Source: Balneola sp. MJW-20 (GTDB taxonomy: Bacteria; Bacteroidota; Rhodothermia; Balneolales; Balneolaceae). From it: DNA of 64,000 bases. The DNA is taken from contig NZ_JBFNXW010000001.1 of NCBI RefSeq assembly GCF_040811775.1, positions 1,922,001 to 1,986,000 on the forward strand, given 5' to 3'. Positions within the stretch are counted from its first letter, which is position 1; each line of letters opens with the position of its first letter. Below are positions 17,947 through 26,262 of this stretch, one piece after another. Made by a program: the position numbers and the translations under genes. The notes beneath the pieces are model-generated. The model did not search any database. It was given only the letters and a program-made list of their open reading frames with translations, and was not told the DNA's origin.

Positions 17947-18306
17947 ATGCTTAAGGGATTAAGAACTGTTGCTTATCCGGTCAAAGATCTGAAAAAGGCC
18001 ACCATGTGGTATTCAGGAATTCTTGGCTTCGGCCCCTATTACGAGGAAGACTATTATGTAGGCTTCAATGTGGGAGGCTACGAACTCGGACTCCTTCCGG
18101 AAGGTGAACCTGCGGTTGCCGGTTCGGTGGTATACTGGGCGGTGGATGATATTCATGATGCCTGGGATAGGATCATTCTGGCCGGAGCGTCTCCGAACGA
18201 AGAGATCATGCATGTGGGCGGTGAAGTATATGTTGCCACTGTGAATGATCCCTTTGGCAATCTTCTTGGCATTATACAGAATCCGAATTTTAAAGCTGAA
18301 CCCTGA
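17947..18306 (+). CDS. VOC (glyoxalase/bleomycin-resistance) family protein
   Basis: The ATG at 17947 gives a 119-residue protein that begins directly with the first VOC strand (LKGLRTVAYPVKDLKKATMW). FYSGILGF-like WYSGILGFGPYYEEDYYVGF, a central AGSVVYWAVDDIHDAWDRI and a closing GGEVYVATVNDPFGNLLGII complete one beta-alpha-beta-beta-beta pair. Such small proteins dimerise and bind a metal for lyase, dioxygenase or resistance reactions. The metal ligands and substrate cannot be fixed by eye. An upstream in-frame start would add an unrelated 16-residue extension. Confidence 0.85.
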   Translation: MLKGLRTVAYPVKDLKKATMWYSGILGFGPYYEEDYYVGFNVGGYELGLLPEGEPAVAGSVVYWAVDDIHDAWDRIILAGASPNEEIMHVGGEVYVATVNDPFGNLLGIIQNPNFKAEP

Positions 18307-18390
18307 CCTGAGACTTCTTTTTCAACATCCACTCAGGAAACTTTCTCCTGTGTTTTAAGTAATAGATACTAAACTGATACCCCGGTAATT

Positions 18391-18594
18391 ATGCAACAGA
18401 AGATAGGTACCATACTGATCATTGGCGGTGTTCTATCCGCTATGTTTTACGGATATCATTACTATGAGCAACTGAATACGTTCGAAGCCTTCGGTAAATC
18501 GATCACGATCGATTCCGGAAACCCGACCCCTGTTATTGTTTCGGTCTGTGTTGTTATACTTGGAATATTGATCAGCCGATTCAACAGAAAATAA
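18391..18594 (+). CDS. Small two-helix membrane protein (DUF3185-like)
   Basis: The 67-residue protein has two predicted transmembrane helices (about 7-24 and 47-62) separated by a soluble loop (LNTFEAFGKSITIDSGNPTP) and ends in a basic FNRK tail. The size and layout resemble DUF3185 proteins, whose function is unknown. It ends 2 bases before the stop of the convergent SDR gene, so the two genes share almost no spacer. Confidence 0.6.
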   Translation: MQQKIGTILIIGGVLSAMFYGYHYYEQLNTFEAFGKSITIDSGNPTPVIVSVCVVILGILISRFNRK

Positions 18595-18596
18595 GA

Positions 18597-19433
18597 TCAG
18601 AGCCCGCACATATCGCGACTCAGATCCCATAATTTAGCTGCTGCATTTTCATCACGTGCTTCAGAACTTGGGGTTGCTGCTTTTTTGTCCTTAAAATAAG
18701 CTCCGTTCACTCCCTCTACTTCAGGCGAAGTGGCCAGGTAGATTGAGGTTTCTGCACCTTCTTTTGGAGATTTCATAAATAACTTGCCCAGTGTAAAAAA
18801 AGTCTTGGTCAGAAAGTTGCCGCTTTGGGCAAAGTTGGTAGCAACTACACCGGGATGAAGACAATTAGCAGTTATGGCTGTATCTGTCAGGTGTTTAGCC
18901 AGTTCCTTGGTAAACATAATATTGAAGAGCTTGGAATTTGAATAGGCCTTCATCGGGCTGAACCCTTCTTTTAACTGAATATCATCAGGATCAAATGTAC
19001 CCCGCCGGTGCGCTTCTGATGAAACATTGATGATCCGGGCACTGCCTGACTTTTTGATAGCATCCATCAGCAGATCTGTAAATAATACATATCCCAGATG
19101 ATTTACTGCAAAGGTCATCTCATAACCGTCAACAGATTCCTGTCGCTCAGATGCTATAAATCCATGGTTATTGATCAGCACGTCGATCTGATCATATTTA
19201 TCAAGGATCTCCTGCGCTGCTTTTCGGATCTCTGATTGCACAGAGAAATCACACAATACAATATCAATTCCCTGATTACCGGTTTCATTTGCGATCTGAG
19301 TACGGGCAGCAGATGCTTTGTCCTCATTTCGGCATACCATCACTATAAATGCCCCTTCATCAGCCAGCGATTTTGCCGTTTCCAGCCCGATACCTGAGTT
19401 AGCTCCCGTAATCACACATAATTTATTATTCAT
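18597..19433 (-). CDS. Short-chain dehydrogenase/reductase (retinol-dehydrogenase-like)
   Basis: The 278-residue classical SDR begins with CVITGANSGIGLETAKSL (TGxxxGIG at 10-16). It contains the NNHG-type segment DVLINNHGFIAS, the catalytic Ser in RIINVSSEAHRRG, and YSNSK with catalytic Tyr and Lys. The C-terminal part (LHPGVVATNFAQ, TSIYLATSPEVEGVNG) matches the retinol/WW-domain oxidoreductase-like subgroup. It is cytoplasmic and NAD(P)-dependent, with unknown substrate. The start is clear: the ATG is followed at once by the first Rossmann strand. Confidence 0.88.
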   Translation of the reverse strand: MNNKLCVITGANSGIGLETAKSLADEGAFIVMVCRNEDKASAARTQIANETGNQGIDIVLCDFSVQSEIRKAAQEILDKYDQIDVLINNHGFIASERQESVDGYEMTFAVNHLGYVLFTDLLMDAIKKSGSARIINVSSEAHRRGTFDPDDIQLKEGFSPMKAYSNSKLFNIMFTKELAKHLTDTAITANCLHPGVVATNFAQSGNFLTKTFFTLGKLFMKSPKEGAETSIYLATSPEVEGVNGAYFKDKKAATPSSEARDENAAAKLWDLSRDMCGL

Positions 19434-19556
19434 AAAAACCTCACTTTGATCTTAGATAATCAAGAATTGTTATGAGCGTATGAATTTAATTTCCTGAGCA
19501 TAACAATTAAGTTCGTATGCTGCCAATGGAACTACCCAATCGCTGTTTGAATTTAG

Positions 19557-19564
19557 TATCTTTG
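19557..19564 (+). promoter_or_regulatory. Possible Bacteroidota-type -7 box
   Basis: TATCTTTG matches the TAnnTTTG consensus and lies 18 bases before the ATG at 19583. No matching -33 box was found at the usual distance. The short leader it implies supports the 19583 start. Confidence 0.3.
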
Positions 19565-19582
19565 ACGAAAACCATTGTATCA

Positions 19583-19954
19583 ATGATTCAAGAATATCTC
19601 AATTCGATCGATAAATTTATCGTTGTGGGCGACCGGGTGCTGATCAAACCCCGGGATATGGAAACCCACACCCGAAGCGGATTGGTTCTGCCCGCTACTG
19701 TGAAAGAAAAAGAGGAGATACAGAGCGGGTACATATTAAAGACCGGTCCCGGTTATCCGATCCCGAATAATGATATAGAGGAAGCCTGGAAAGGAAATGA
19801 AGAAACCAAATATCTGGGCCTGCAGGCCGAAGAAGGAGATCTTGCAATATTTTTGAAAAGCCGGGCATTTGAAATAGAGTTTGAGAATGAAAAATATCTC
19901 ATCGTACCTCACACTGCGATACTATTGCTCATCAGAGATGATCTTGGAGGTTAA
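19583..19954 (+). CDS. GroES/Cpn10-like protein
   Basis: The 123-residue protein has the Cpn10 beta-barrel pattern: VVGDRVLIKPRDMETHTRSGLVLP, including the mobile-loop region, then KEEIQSGYILKTGPGYP, and a closing EKYLIVPHTAILLLIRDD. A central insertion (NDIEEAWKGNEETKYLGLQAEEGD) makes it longer than the roughly 95 residues of GroES. There is no groEL neighbour, so it is probably an extra Cpn10-like protein and not the main co-chaperone. An in-frame start at 19517 would add residues across the promoter-like sequence, so I prefer 19583. The stop is 3 bases before the next start. Confidence 0.75.
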   Translation: MIQEYLNSIDKFIVVGDRVLIKPRDMETHTRSGLVLPATVKEKEEIQSGYILKTGPGYPIPNNDIEEAWKGNEETKYLGLQAEEGDLAIFLKSRAFEIEFENEKYLIVPHTAILLLIRDDLGG

Positions 19955-19957
19955 CCG

Positions 19958-20617
19958 GTGTCCCAGACTGAAAAAGATCCACTAACAGAAGGTCTTATTA
20001 AAAAAGGGATCGATCCTTCGGTCAGAGAACATACTTTGTTCGAAGACCTATTGTCGATATCCGTAGCCTGTCTGCTTCTTTCATTCGGTATTGCATTATT
20101 TTCGCATCAGCAGTTTCTGATTGGCGGCACGGCCGGGATCGCTTTTTTAACTCAGTACGCAAGCGACTGGAGTTTCGGGATGATCTTTTTTCTGATCAAT
20201 ATTCCCTTTTACGCACTGGCTTTATGGAAACTCGGATCCGTTTTCACCTTTAAAACCTTCGTCACCGTTAGCCTGGTCTCATTCATGACCGATGGCATCC
20301 CGGTAGTGTTTGAATTCGGGGAAGTAAACCCCATCTATGCAGCGGCTCTCGGAGGATTTATGATAGGAACGGGGCTCCTTATCCTGTTCAGACATAAGAC
20401 CAGCCTGGGCGGATTGAATATCATGTCGATCTACCTGCAAAAATATCATAATATCAGCGCCGGTAAGTTCCAGATGATCGTGGATGTCTGTATCATCGTC
20501 GGAGCTATTCTCATCGTAGACATAATGAGTGTCATATACTCCGTGTTAGCTGCAATATTTCTCAACCTCATCCTTGCCGTGAACCACCGTCCCGGACGGT
20601 ACCTGGTACTCGATTAA
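19958..20617 (+). CDS. YitT family membrane protein
   Basis: The 219-residue protein begins with GTG, supported by a strong GGAGG (19946-19950) 7 bases upstream. It has about five transmembrane helices with the YitT/DUF161 marks: FLIGGTAGIAFL, FFLINIPFYALALWKLG, LGGFMIGTGLLILFRHKTSLGGLNIMSIYL and a last hydrophobic segment. The cytoplasmic DUF2179 domain found in many relatives is absent. The substrate is unknown. It is tightly coupled to the GroES-like gene. Confidence 0.85.
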   Translation: MSQTEKDPLTEGLIKKGIDPSVREHTLFEDLLSISVACLLLSFGIALFSHQQFLIGGTAGIAFLTQYASDWSFGMIFFLINIPFYALALWKLGSVFTFKTFVTVSLVSFMTDGIPVVFEFGEVNPIYAAALGGFMIGTGLLILFRHKTSLGGLNIMSIYLQKYHNISAGKFQMIVDVCIIVGAILIVDIMSVIYSVLAAIFLNLILAVNHRPGRYLVLD

Positions 20618-20636
20618 CCTAAGTTAACCTGCTATT

Positions 20637-21551
20637 ATGAACCGACGTGAATTTCTTATCCGATCATCTATGATCACAACCGGTGCTCTGATGCCCCGGA
20701 AAATAGTGAAATTATTTCAGGAATCTCCTTTTCGCCCAGTGAGGGGTGATGTCGGGTATTTTCTGGGGAGAGGAGGCACTATCGGGTGGCTTTCAAATAC
20801 TGACGCCCTGGTTGCTGTTGATTCTCAATACCCGCAGTCAGCCCAGGCCTTTATCAGCGGTATGAAAGAAAGAAATACCCGAACGATGGACTACCTGATA
20901 AATACCCATCATCACGGAGATCATACCGGCGGTAATAAAGAATTCCTGGGTTATGCGGATCATATTCTGGCCCATGAAAATGTACCCGGTCTTCAGAAAG
21001 CAGCAGCTGAGAACCGAGGACCTGAAACCGTAGCTAATCAGGCTTATGCAGATGAAACTTATACCGGTAAATGGTCTAATGATATGGGAAGTGAAAAAGT
21101 ACATTGCATGAATTACGGTCCGGGACATACCGGCGGAGATACGGTGGTCTATTTTGAAAAGGCTAATGTGGCACATATGGGAGACCTGGTTTTTAACAGA
21201 GTTTACCCTTTCATAGACCGTAACGGTAAAGCGGACATAGCCAACTGGATCAAAGTACTAAGAACTACTGCTGATGAACTGGAGAGTGATACTATCTACC
21301 TCTTCGGACACGGAAATCCGGAATTCGGTGTGCAGGGTTCCAAAGAAGACCTGATTCGGAAAAGCGATTACCTGGAAGCTCTTTTTGCTTATACTCAGAA
21401 GTCTGTGAATGAGGGCCGGTCACTGGAAGAGATGTCTGAGATCCGCCAGCTAAAGAGTTTTGAAGAATTTAACCTGGAAGGCTGGAGCCTGAGTCTTGCC
21501 TCTAACATTCAGGCCGCCTATCTCGAAATTACAGAAGGAACTGTTAAATAA
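20637..21551 (+). CDS. Metallo-beta-lactamase-fold hydrolase, probably exported
   Basis: The 304-residue protein has MNRREFLIRSS at its N-terminus, a Tat-like twin-arginine start, although the hydrophobic stretch is short. The MBL metal motif is NTHHHGDHTGG (HxHxDH). The next His is in YGPGHTGGDTVVYF, with the bridging Asp in AHMGDLVFN, and the last His in LFGHGNPEFG. The family hydrolyses thioesters, lactones, phosphodiesters or sulfates; the substrate is unknown. It follows the YitT gene by 19 bases and is followed after 5 bases by a Cys-rich mini-protein. Confidence 0.87.
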   Translation: MNRREFLIRSSMITTGALMPRKIVKLFQESPFRPVRGDVGYFLGRGGTIGWLSNTDALVAVDSQYPQSAQAFISGMKERNTRTMDYLINTHHHGDHTGGNKEFLGYADHILAHENVPGLQKAAAENRGPETVANQAYADETYTGKWSNDMGSEKVHCMNYGPGHTGGDTVVYFEKANVAHMGDLVFNRVYPFIDRNGKADIANWIKVLRTTADELESDTIYLFGHGNPEFGVQGSKEDLIRKSDYLEALFAYTQKSVNEGRSLEEMSEIRQLKSFEEFNLEGWSLSLASNIQAAYLEITEGTVK

Positions 21552-21556
21552 GTCAT

Positions 21557-21712
21557 ATGTCTTCAGACCCAAAAAAAGAAAAGGATACAGAGCCCAGGCG
21601 CTGCCTGTATTGCGGACAATTAGCCGGACTGGTCTGGGTCCATGGTCACGGACAATGTGCATCCTGCGGGGTTAACGTTGAAGAATGCTGCAGAGGGGAG
21701 AATTGCCGGTGA
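21557..21712 (+). CDS. 51-residue Cys-rich (zinc-ribbon-like) protein
   Basis: This small ORF starts 5 bases after the stop of the MBL gene, which argues for co-transcription. After a charged start (MSSDPKKEKDTEPR) come two knuckles: CLYC at about 16-19 and CASC at about 35-38. A Cys-Cys pair and a final Cys follow (VEECCRGENCR), and HGH lies between the knuckles. Cys4 zinc binding with an extra Cys cluster is likely. Its role is unknown. Confidence 0.65.
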   Translation: MSSDPKKEKDTEPRRCLYCGQLAGLVWVHGHGQCASCGVNVEECCRGENCR

Positions 21713-21728
21713 TCTACGGTTCATTGAC

Positions 21729-21762
21729 GGACTGATTGATCAGTCTATCGATGAGTCAGTCC
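21729..21762. other. Hairpins between convergent genes
   Basis: GGACTGA (21729-21735) pairs with TCAGTCC (21756-21762). A smaller internal pairing, GACTGA/TCAGTC, competes. It sits between the Cys-rich gene and the TamB stop and may slow polymerase, but lacks a T-run. Confidence 0.3.
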
Positions 21763-21774
21763 CTCACAATTGAA

Positions 21775-24700
21775 CTAGTAATCGAACCGCCAGCGCAGAT
21801 CTATGCCTTCCCTCAACCGGTCGCCTTGCGTAATGATCAGATCGAGTCTTTGATTGATCATATACTCCAGCAAAAAGAGGATCTGTGGTTTAACGTTGCT
21901 GATCTCATTGATCACTGCAAAGAAGGTTCTGCGATTCAGGTACCAGCCGGTCTTGATAGAAGTGCCGGTTTCTGATCCTGATCGGGTGTTATCAATCTGA
22001 ACAACATCAATTCCAAGCTCCTGTGTAGCGAGAGCTTCGATCTCATCCAGCAGTACCTCTGCAAACAGATTCATAGCGGCAGAACTATTTCCTTCTCCGC
22101 TGAATAGTTGCTGCCAGGAATCGAGTGCGTTACAAGGTTTCCCGAAGAACGTGTAGCATATGATATCCTGCTGCTCCATAAAAGGCTCGCTCTCGAAATT
22201 AAATTCCGGGCTCTGTGCAGTCCCGGTGATGATATACCGGATCTCATTAACCTCGGGGGCTGGGGGCACATAGCGTGTTTTCACACTGATCTGTGGGTCA
22301 TCTACGGGACCGCTGAATACAAATTCTCCTTCCGTCAGATCAAACCTTTTCCCCAGGGGCCTGACATATCCTTCTCTTGCTGAAAGCGGGCCGAATACCT
22401 GGAGGTCTTCCCCGTGATCTTTTTGCAGTTCCAGTTCTCCGCCCATCTCGATCTCCATATCCAGGTACTGAGAATTTCTGATATAGAAGTTATCCCCGAT
22501 CAGGAGTTTCATCTCCATGGCCAGTGAATCATATGGACTAAAGCTCGATACTTCTTCATTCTCGAGCACGATTGTCTCCAGGTTCTTTTCACCAAAATTA
22601 TTCAAAAATATAAACCCGTTACGTATGGATATCTGACCCTTAGCAATGGGTTGTTTGAAAGTTCCGCTAAGAGACCCATTCAGGTCGGCCGTAAGATTCT
22701 GATCTCTGGTATTAGCCAGAGTGAACTGGCTGGCACGCATTTTCAGGTCCAGTGTAGTTGGTTCAATCCCGTCAAGATCAACCTTGCCGGAGGCTGCAAA
22801 TCCTCCGTTGTTGCTGCTCATAGTAAACTCGTTGATCTGTAAACCCGAATTATCTATGGTCATTCCGGACCGGATATTCCTGAGCCTGATTCCCGCAATC
22901 GGCACACCAAGGTCTCCCTCTTTCAGTGTTACGGTTCCTGATGGAGTGAGGTCTCCAATGGTGCCTTCCAGTTTCAGGGATGCATCCAGGTACCCCCTCA
23001 GGTTTCTGACATATTTTTTATTCAGAAAGTCATTGAATACAGCAAGATTGAAATTATTAGTATTCACAATGATATCCAGCGGATTTGTTTCACCCGGCGT
23101 GGATATATCAAAAGCCGGCAGGCTGAAACTGAAGGGAACCGTTGCCCGCGCATCCACAGCCCGTTGCCCTCGAGCAATAATCACTACATTACTTATCACA
23201 TGCTCCTGCTCATGCTGATAGTCAAAATCCATAAATAACGAATCTAAAGGAATCCCGGAGATCGTTGGTGTCAGGAGATCCAGCTTTCCGGTAATATTCG
23301 GCGAATCAGCTGTTCCATTTAATGTGGCATTAAGGTCGATCACACCGGTAGTATTTGAATATCCGGCAGAATCAAGCAGAGAACGCATAAAAGCCATATC
23401 CACTGAGTTTACAAATAAGGATCCGGTAATCCCTGCGTCATAAAAGGTGTCTTCAATATCCTCTGGAGCTGACAAGGTAAAGGGAATATCTAGATCACCT
23501 ACGATCTTCTTCTCTCCATTCAGCCAGATCCCACCATCAGCAACCAGTCTGCCCTTTCCAATATCCAGGACTAACTCTACCTTTTCTGATGCTACTCCCC
23601 GATACATGAGTTCGTCGATCTGAGCTCTCACATACGCCCTCAGGTCTGTATCCTCTTTACTGTATATCACTTCACCCGACAGAACACCGTCTACATATCT
23701 TTGCCCGGTAAGCAGCTCCTGAAGCTGTCCGATATCAAATCCCAGCCCTTCCAGCCATATATCCTGATTCAGGGTGTCGACCCTGTTTATGACTGATCGC
23801 AGGTAACTGCCGTCTTCGGATGCCAGCTTCAGGGAATCGGATCGAATTACACCCTGTTCATAATTAAGCCTGAATGGATCCTGCAGCTTGAAAACCCGGT
23901 CCTTGCTTTTAATATCGAACACTGACCATTGAACTTCTGCTTCCGTCCCGATCCCTGTTTCAATGACCAGATTGCCTTCCTGCTCTATAGATCCTTCTTC
24001 ACTGTTTATGGTCAGACCAAAATCAGCAAGAGTCTGCAATTCTTCATAAGTACCATCTGCTCTGAAGTTCAGATCCTGAAATGGTATTCCGGAAATTTCC
24101 GGAGAGATCAGGTCCAGATCAAAATCATACTCATAGGGCAGGGTTAATCTCACGGATGCATCCCCTGTCAGGCTTTCCGACTGAAAAAGGTCTCCATATT
24201 CCACCGAATTCAGATCCAGGTCTCCAGTCAATTCCAAAATCCCGTCATTATTTTCGCTAACCTCTGCTTTTAATTCTCCCAGGGCCTGCAGTCTTTCTAC
24301 CCCTGCTAATGCAGCAAAAGGCTGAATGTTTTTCAAATTGAAATTTGCAGTCAGCCGATTCTGCACATCGATATTATTGATCAGGTTCTTCCTGCCCTCA
24401 AAGTCACCATCAACGATCTCGCTGCGAATAACCCCGTTCGGTAACTGAAGAACCCCACTTTCTATTGAAAGTCCGCACTGCAGCAGATCAACACTGGCTC
24501 CGTTTATTTCTGATGAATCTATTTTAAGACCTCCGATCAGGTCCACATTTCCGACCTCAAATCCTGAACCATTACCGAAGGAATAAAAATTAAGTGATGT
24601 AGGAAGACTGTCCAGTGAAACGACTTCACTAAGATCAAAAGCTTTGCCCTTTATTTCATAATTCCAGCCCGGAAGTTCCCCCAGATAATCGCCTAATTTA

Positions 24701-26262
24701 AGGCTTATGTCTGCCGTACTTTTATCGAGTGTCAAGTCCATAGATGCCGTTACGGTATCCTGATCCAGTTCCCCCCTCAGGTCCAGTGTCCGGAAGCTTT
24801 GAGGTCCAACGAAATATTCGGGCCGGTCTTTATCAGGTTTCTTCAGGGATCTCAATTCATATACCCATGCATCTTTACCGGGCTCAAATCCCCTTCCGCG
24901 AATATTACCCTCAAAGGAAAGCATACTTCTGAATTCCGGAATATTTAATACGGAACTCAGATCAATGTTCTCAGCCAGATAATTCAGGTCCCAGCCGGGA
25001 TCTTCTTTATCCAGATCAATCACCACAGGCTCCAGCTTCAGGCTCCCGTTCCCCGGAAGCACCAGGTTCAGCTCAACTGCCACACTTCTCTCTTTGTAGG
25101 AGCCCTCAAGATCCAGCATATCTATGTAATAGTTCTCATACCTGATCCCTTCTACCCGACTCTTTAGTTTGAAGTCAGACTGAAGCCACTCAAGCGGCAG
25201 GCTGCCTGTCAACTCAATATCGATACTGTCAATTTCTGCATTTAATTGATTATTGGTAATGGTATTCAGATCTAACAACCCTGTTTTAATACCGGCTTCA
25301 TTCAGGATCAGTGTATCTTTCACATTCATCACAGTACGCAGTCTTAATGCCTCAATTCCGGGACCCTTAAGGTTCAGGCCGGCTGTTAATCTGCTCAGAC
25401 TGCCTCCTAGCTTCAGCTCCATTCTGATTTGCCCCGCAGGTAAAGTCTCCTCCAGGTAGGCATTAATATCACCCAAACTCAGCGGACGGGCCTCAGAGTC
25501 CAGGTCGATCTCATCGTCATCCAGGCCATAACTACCGCTGCTCTGCAATAATGACCTGCCGCTATTAACAACCAACTCATTCATCGTAACTTTCTTACCC
25601 TGATAGTCTCCGGAGAATGCGATCTCGATCGGCTCCGGAAGTCTTCCTTCAATGACCGAGGCACTAAATTCCCGAATCGTGATCATCGGTTCCTCAAGTA
25701 ATGCTATGGATCCCCCTAAATGCAGGTCGGCAATTGCGATCCCTGAATCCGGTAAAATTTCCGGTGCTGTAAAATCCAGAGATCCCCTATGCAGCATCAC
25801 GTCAGCTATCCGGAACTTGAACCGGTTTCCTCCGGTCTCCGTCTCTTCCTCCTCTGATTCTTTGACCCAATCAGATGCATTCAGTTTACCCTCCGATTGT
25901 ATTAAGTCTAACTGAGGCGCAGTGATCTTCAGCTCAGAAATTTCAAAAATATCCGATAGCAGACTGTAAATGTCATAAGCCACTACCACTGTATCTATTC
26001 CTGCTACGTTCACTCCCTCATTTTCGAGCGTGATATTAGTGAGGGTAAGCTCCTTCCACAGATCTCCCTCAAGATTCCCGACCGAGAGCTCTGCATTGAG
26101 TTGATCGTTGATCAGGGTTAGGGCCTTATTCTTAGCAAAATTCAGTACCGGACTGCTAAATAGTGAGATGCGCAGCAGTCCCGCTAACAGGATCAATACA
26201 CCGAAACCGTAGAGAACCGGTTTTAAGAATCTAAGCATGGTATGTGATTCCTTATCCGTCAA
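21775..26262 (-). CDS. TamB family (translocation and assembly module) protein
   Basis: The 1495-residue protein has one N-terminal transmembrane anchor (about 13-30), then a very long run of beta-strand repeats typical of the AsmA/TamB bridge (many LDLNGSL- and ISGKLDL-like strands). It ends in the DUF490/TamB C-terminal domain (about 1100-1490, with GEFVFSGPVDDPQISVKTRY, TGTAQSPEFNFESEP and FGKPCNALDSWQQL). TamB spans the periplasm to carry lipids, or helps insert outer-membrane proteins, together with a BamA-type partner. The preceding gene encodes such a partner and overlaps this ATG by 4 bases. Confidence 0.92.
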   Translation of the reverse strand: MTDKESHTMLRFLKPVLYGFGVLILLAGLLRISLFSSPVLNFAKNKALTLINDQLNAELSVGNLEGDLWKELTLTNITLENEGVNVAGIDTVVVAYDIYSLLSDIFEISELKITAPQLDLIQSEGKLNASDWVKESEEEETETGGNRFKFRIADVMLHRGSLDFTAPEILPDSGIAIADLHLGGSIALLEEPMITIREFSASVIEGRLPEPIEIAFSGDYQGKKVTMNELVVNSGRSLLQSSGSYGLDDDEIDLDSEARPLSLGDINAYLEETLPAGQIRMELKLGGSLSRLTAGLNLKGPGIEALRLRTVMNVKDTLILNEAGIKTGLLDLNTITNNQLNAEIDSIDIELTGSLPLEWLQSDFKLKSRVEGIRYENYYIDMLDLEGSYKERSVAVELNLVLPGNGSLKLEPVVIDLDKEDPGWDLNYLAENIDLSSVLNIPEFRSMLSFEGNIRGRGFEPGKDAWVYELRSLKKPDKDRPEYFVGPQSFRTLDLRGELDQDTVTASMDLTLDKSTADISLKLGDYLGELPGWNYEIKGKAFDLSEVVSLDSLPTSLNFYSFGNGSGFEVGNVDLIGGLKIDSSEINGASVDLLQCGLSIESGVLQLPNGVIRSEIVDGDFEGRKNLINNIDVQNRLTANFNLKNIQPFAALAGVERLQALGELKAEVSENNDGILELTGDLDLNSVEYGDLFQSESLTGDASVRLTLPYEYDFDLDLISPEISGIPFQDLNFRADGTYEELQTLADFGLTINSEEGSIEQEGNLVIETGIGTEAEVQWSVFDIKSKDRVFKLQDPFRLNYEQGVIRSDSLKLASEDGSYLRSVINRVDTLNQDIWLEGLGFDIGQLQELLTGQRYVDGVLSGEVIYSKEDTDLRAYVRAQIDELMYRGVASEKVELVLDIGKGRLVADGGIWLNGEKKIVGDLDIPFTLSAPEDIEDTFYDAGITGSLFVNSVDMAFMRSLLDSAGYSNTTGVIDLNATLNGTADSPNITGKLDLLTPTISGIPLDSLFMDFDYQHEQEHVISNVVIIARGQRAVDARATVPFSFSLPAFDISTPGETNPLDIIVNTNNFNLAVFNDFLNKKYVRNLRGYLDASLKLEGTIGDLTPSGTVTLKEGDLGVPIAGIRLRNIRSGMTIDNSGLQINEFTMSSNNGGFAASGKVDLDGIEPTTLDLKMRASQFTLANTRDQNLTADLNGSLSGTFKQPIAKGQISIRNGFIFLNNFGEKNLETIVLENEEVSSFSPYDSLAMEMKLLIGDNFYIRNSQYLDMEIEMGGELELQKDHGEDLQVFGPLSAREGYVRPLGKRFDLTEGEFVFSGPVDDPQISVKTRYVPPAPEVNEIRYIITGTAQSPEFNFESEPFMEQQDIICYTFFGKPCNALDSWQQLFSGEGNSSAAMNLFAEVLLDEIEALATQELGIDVVQIDNTRSGSETGTSIKTGWYLNRRTFFAVINEISNVKPQILFLLEYMINQRLDLIITQGDRLREGIDLRWRFDY

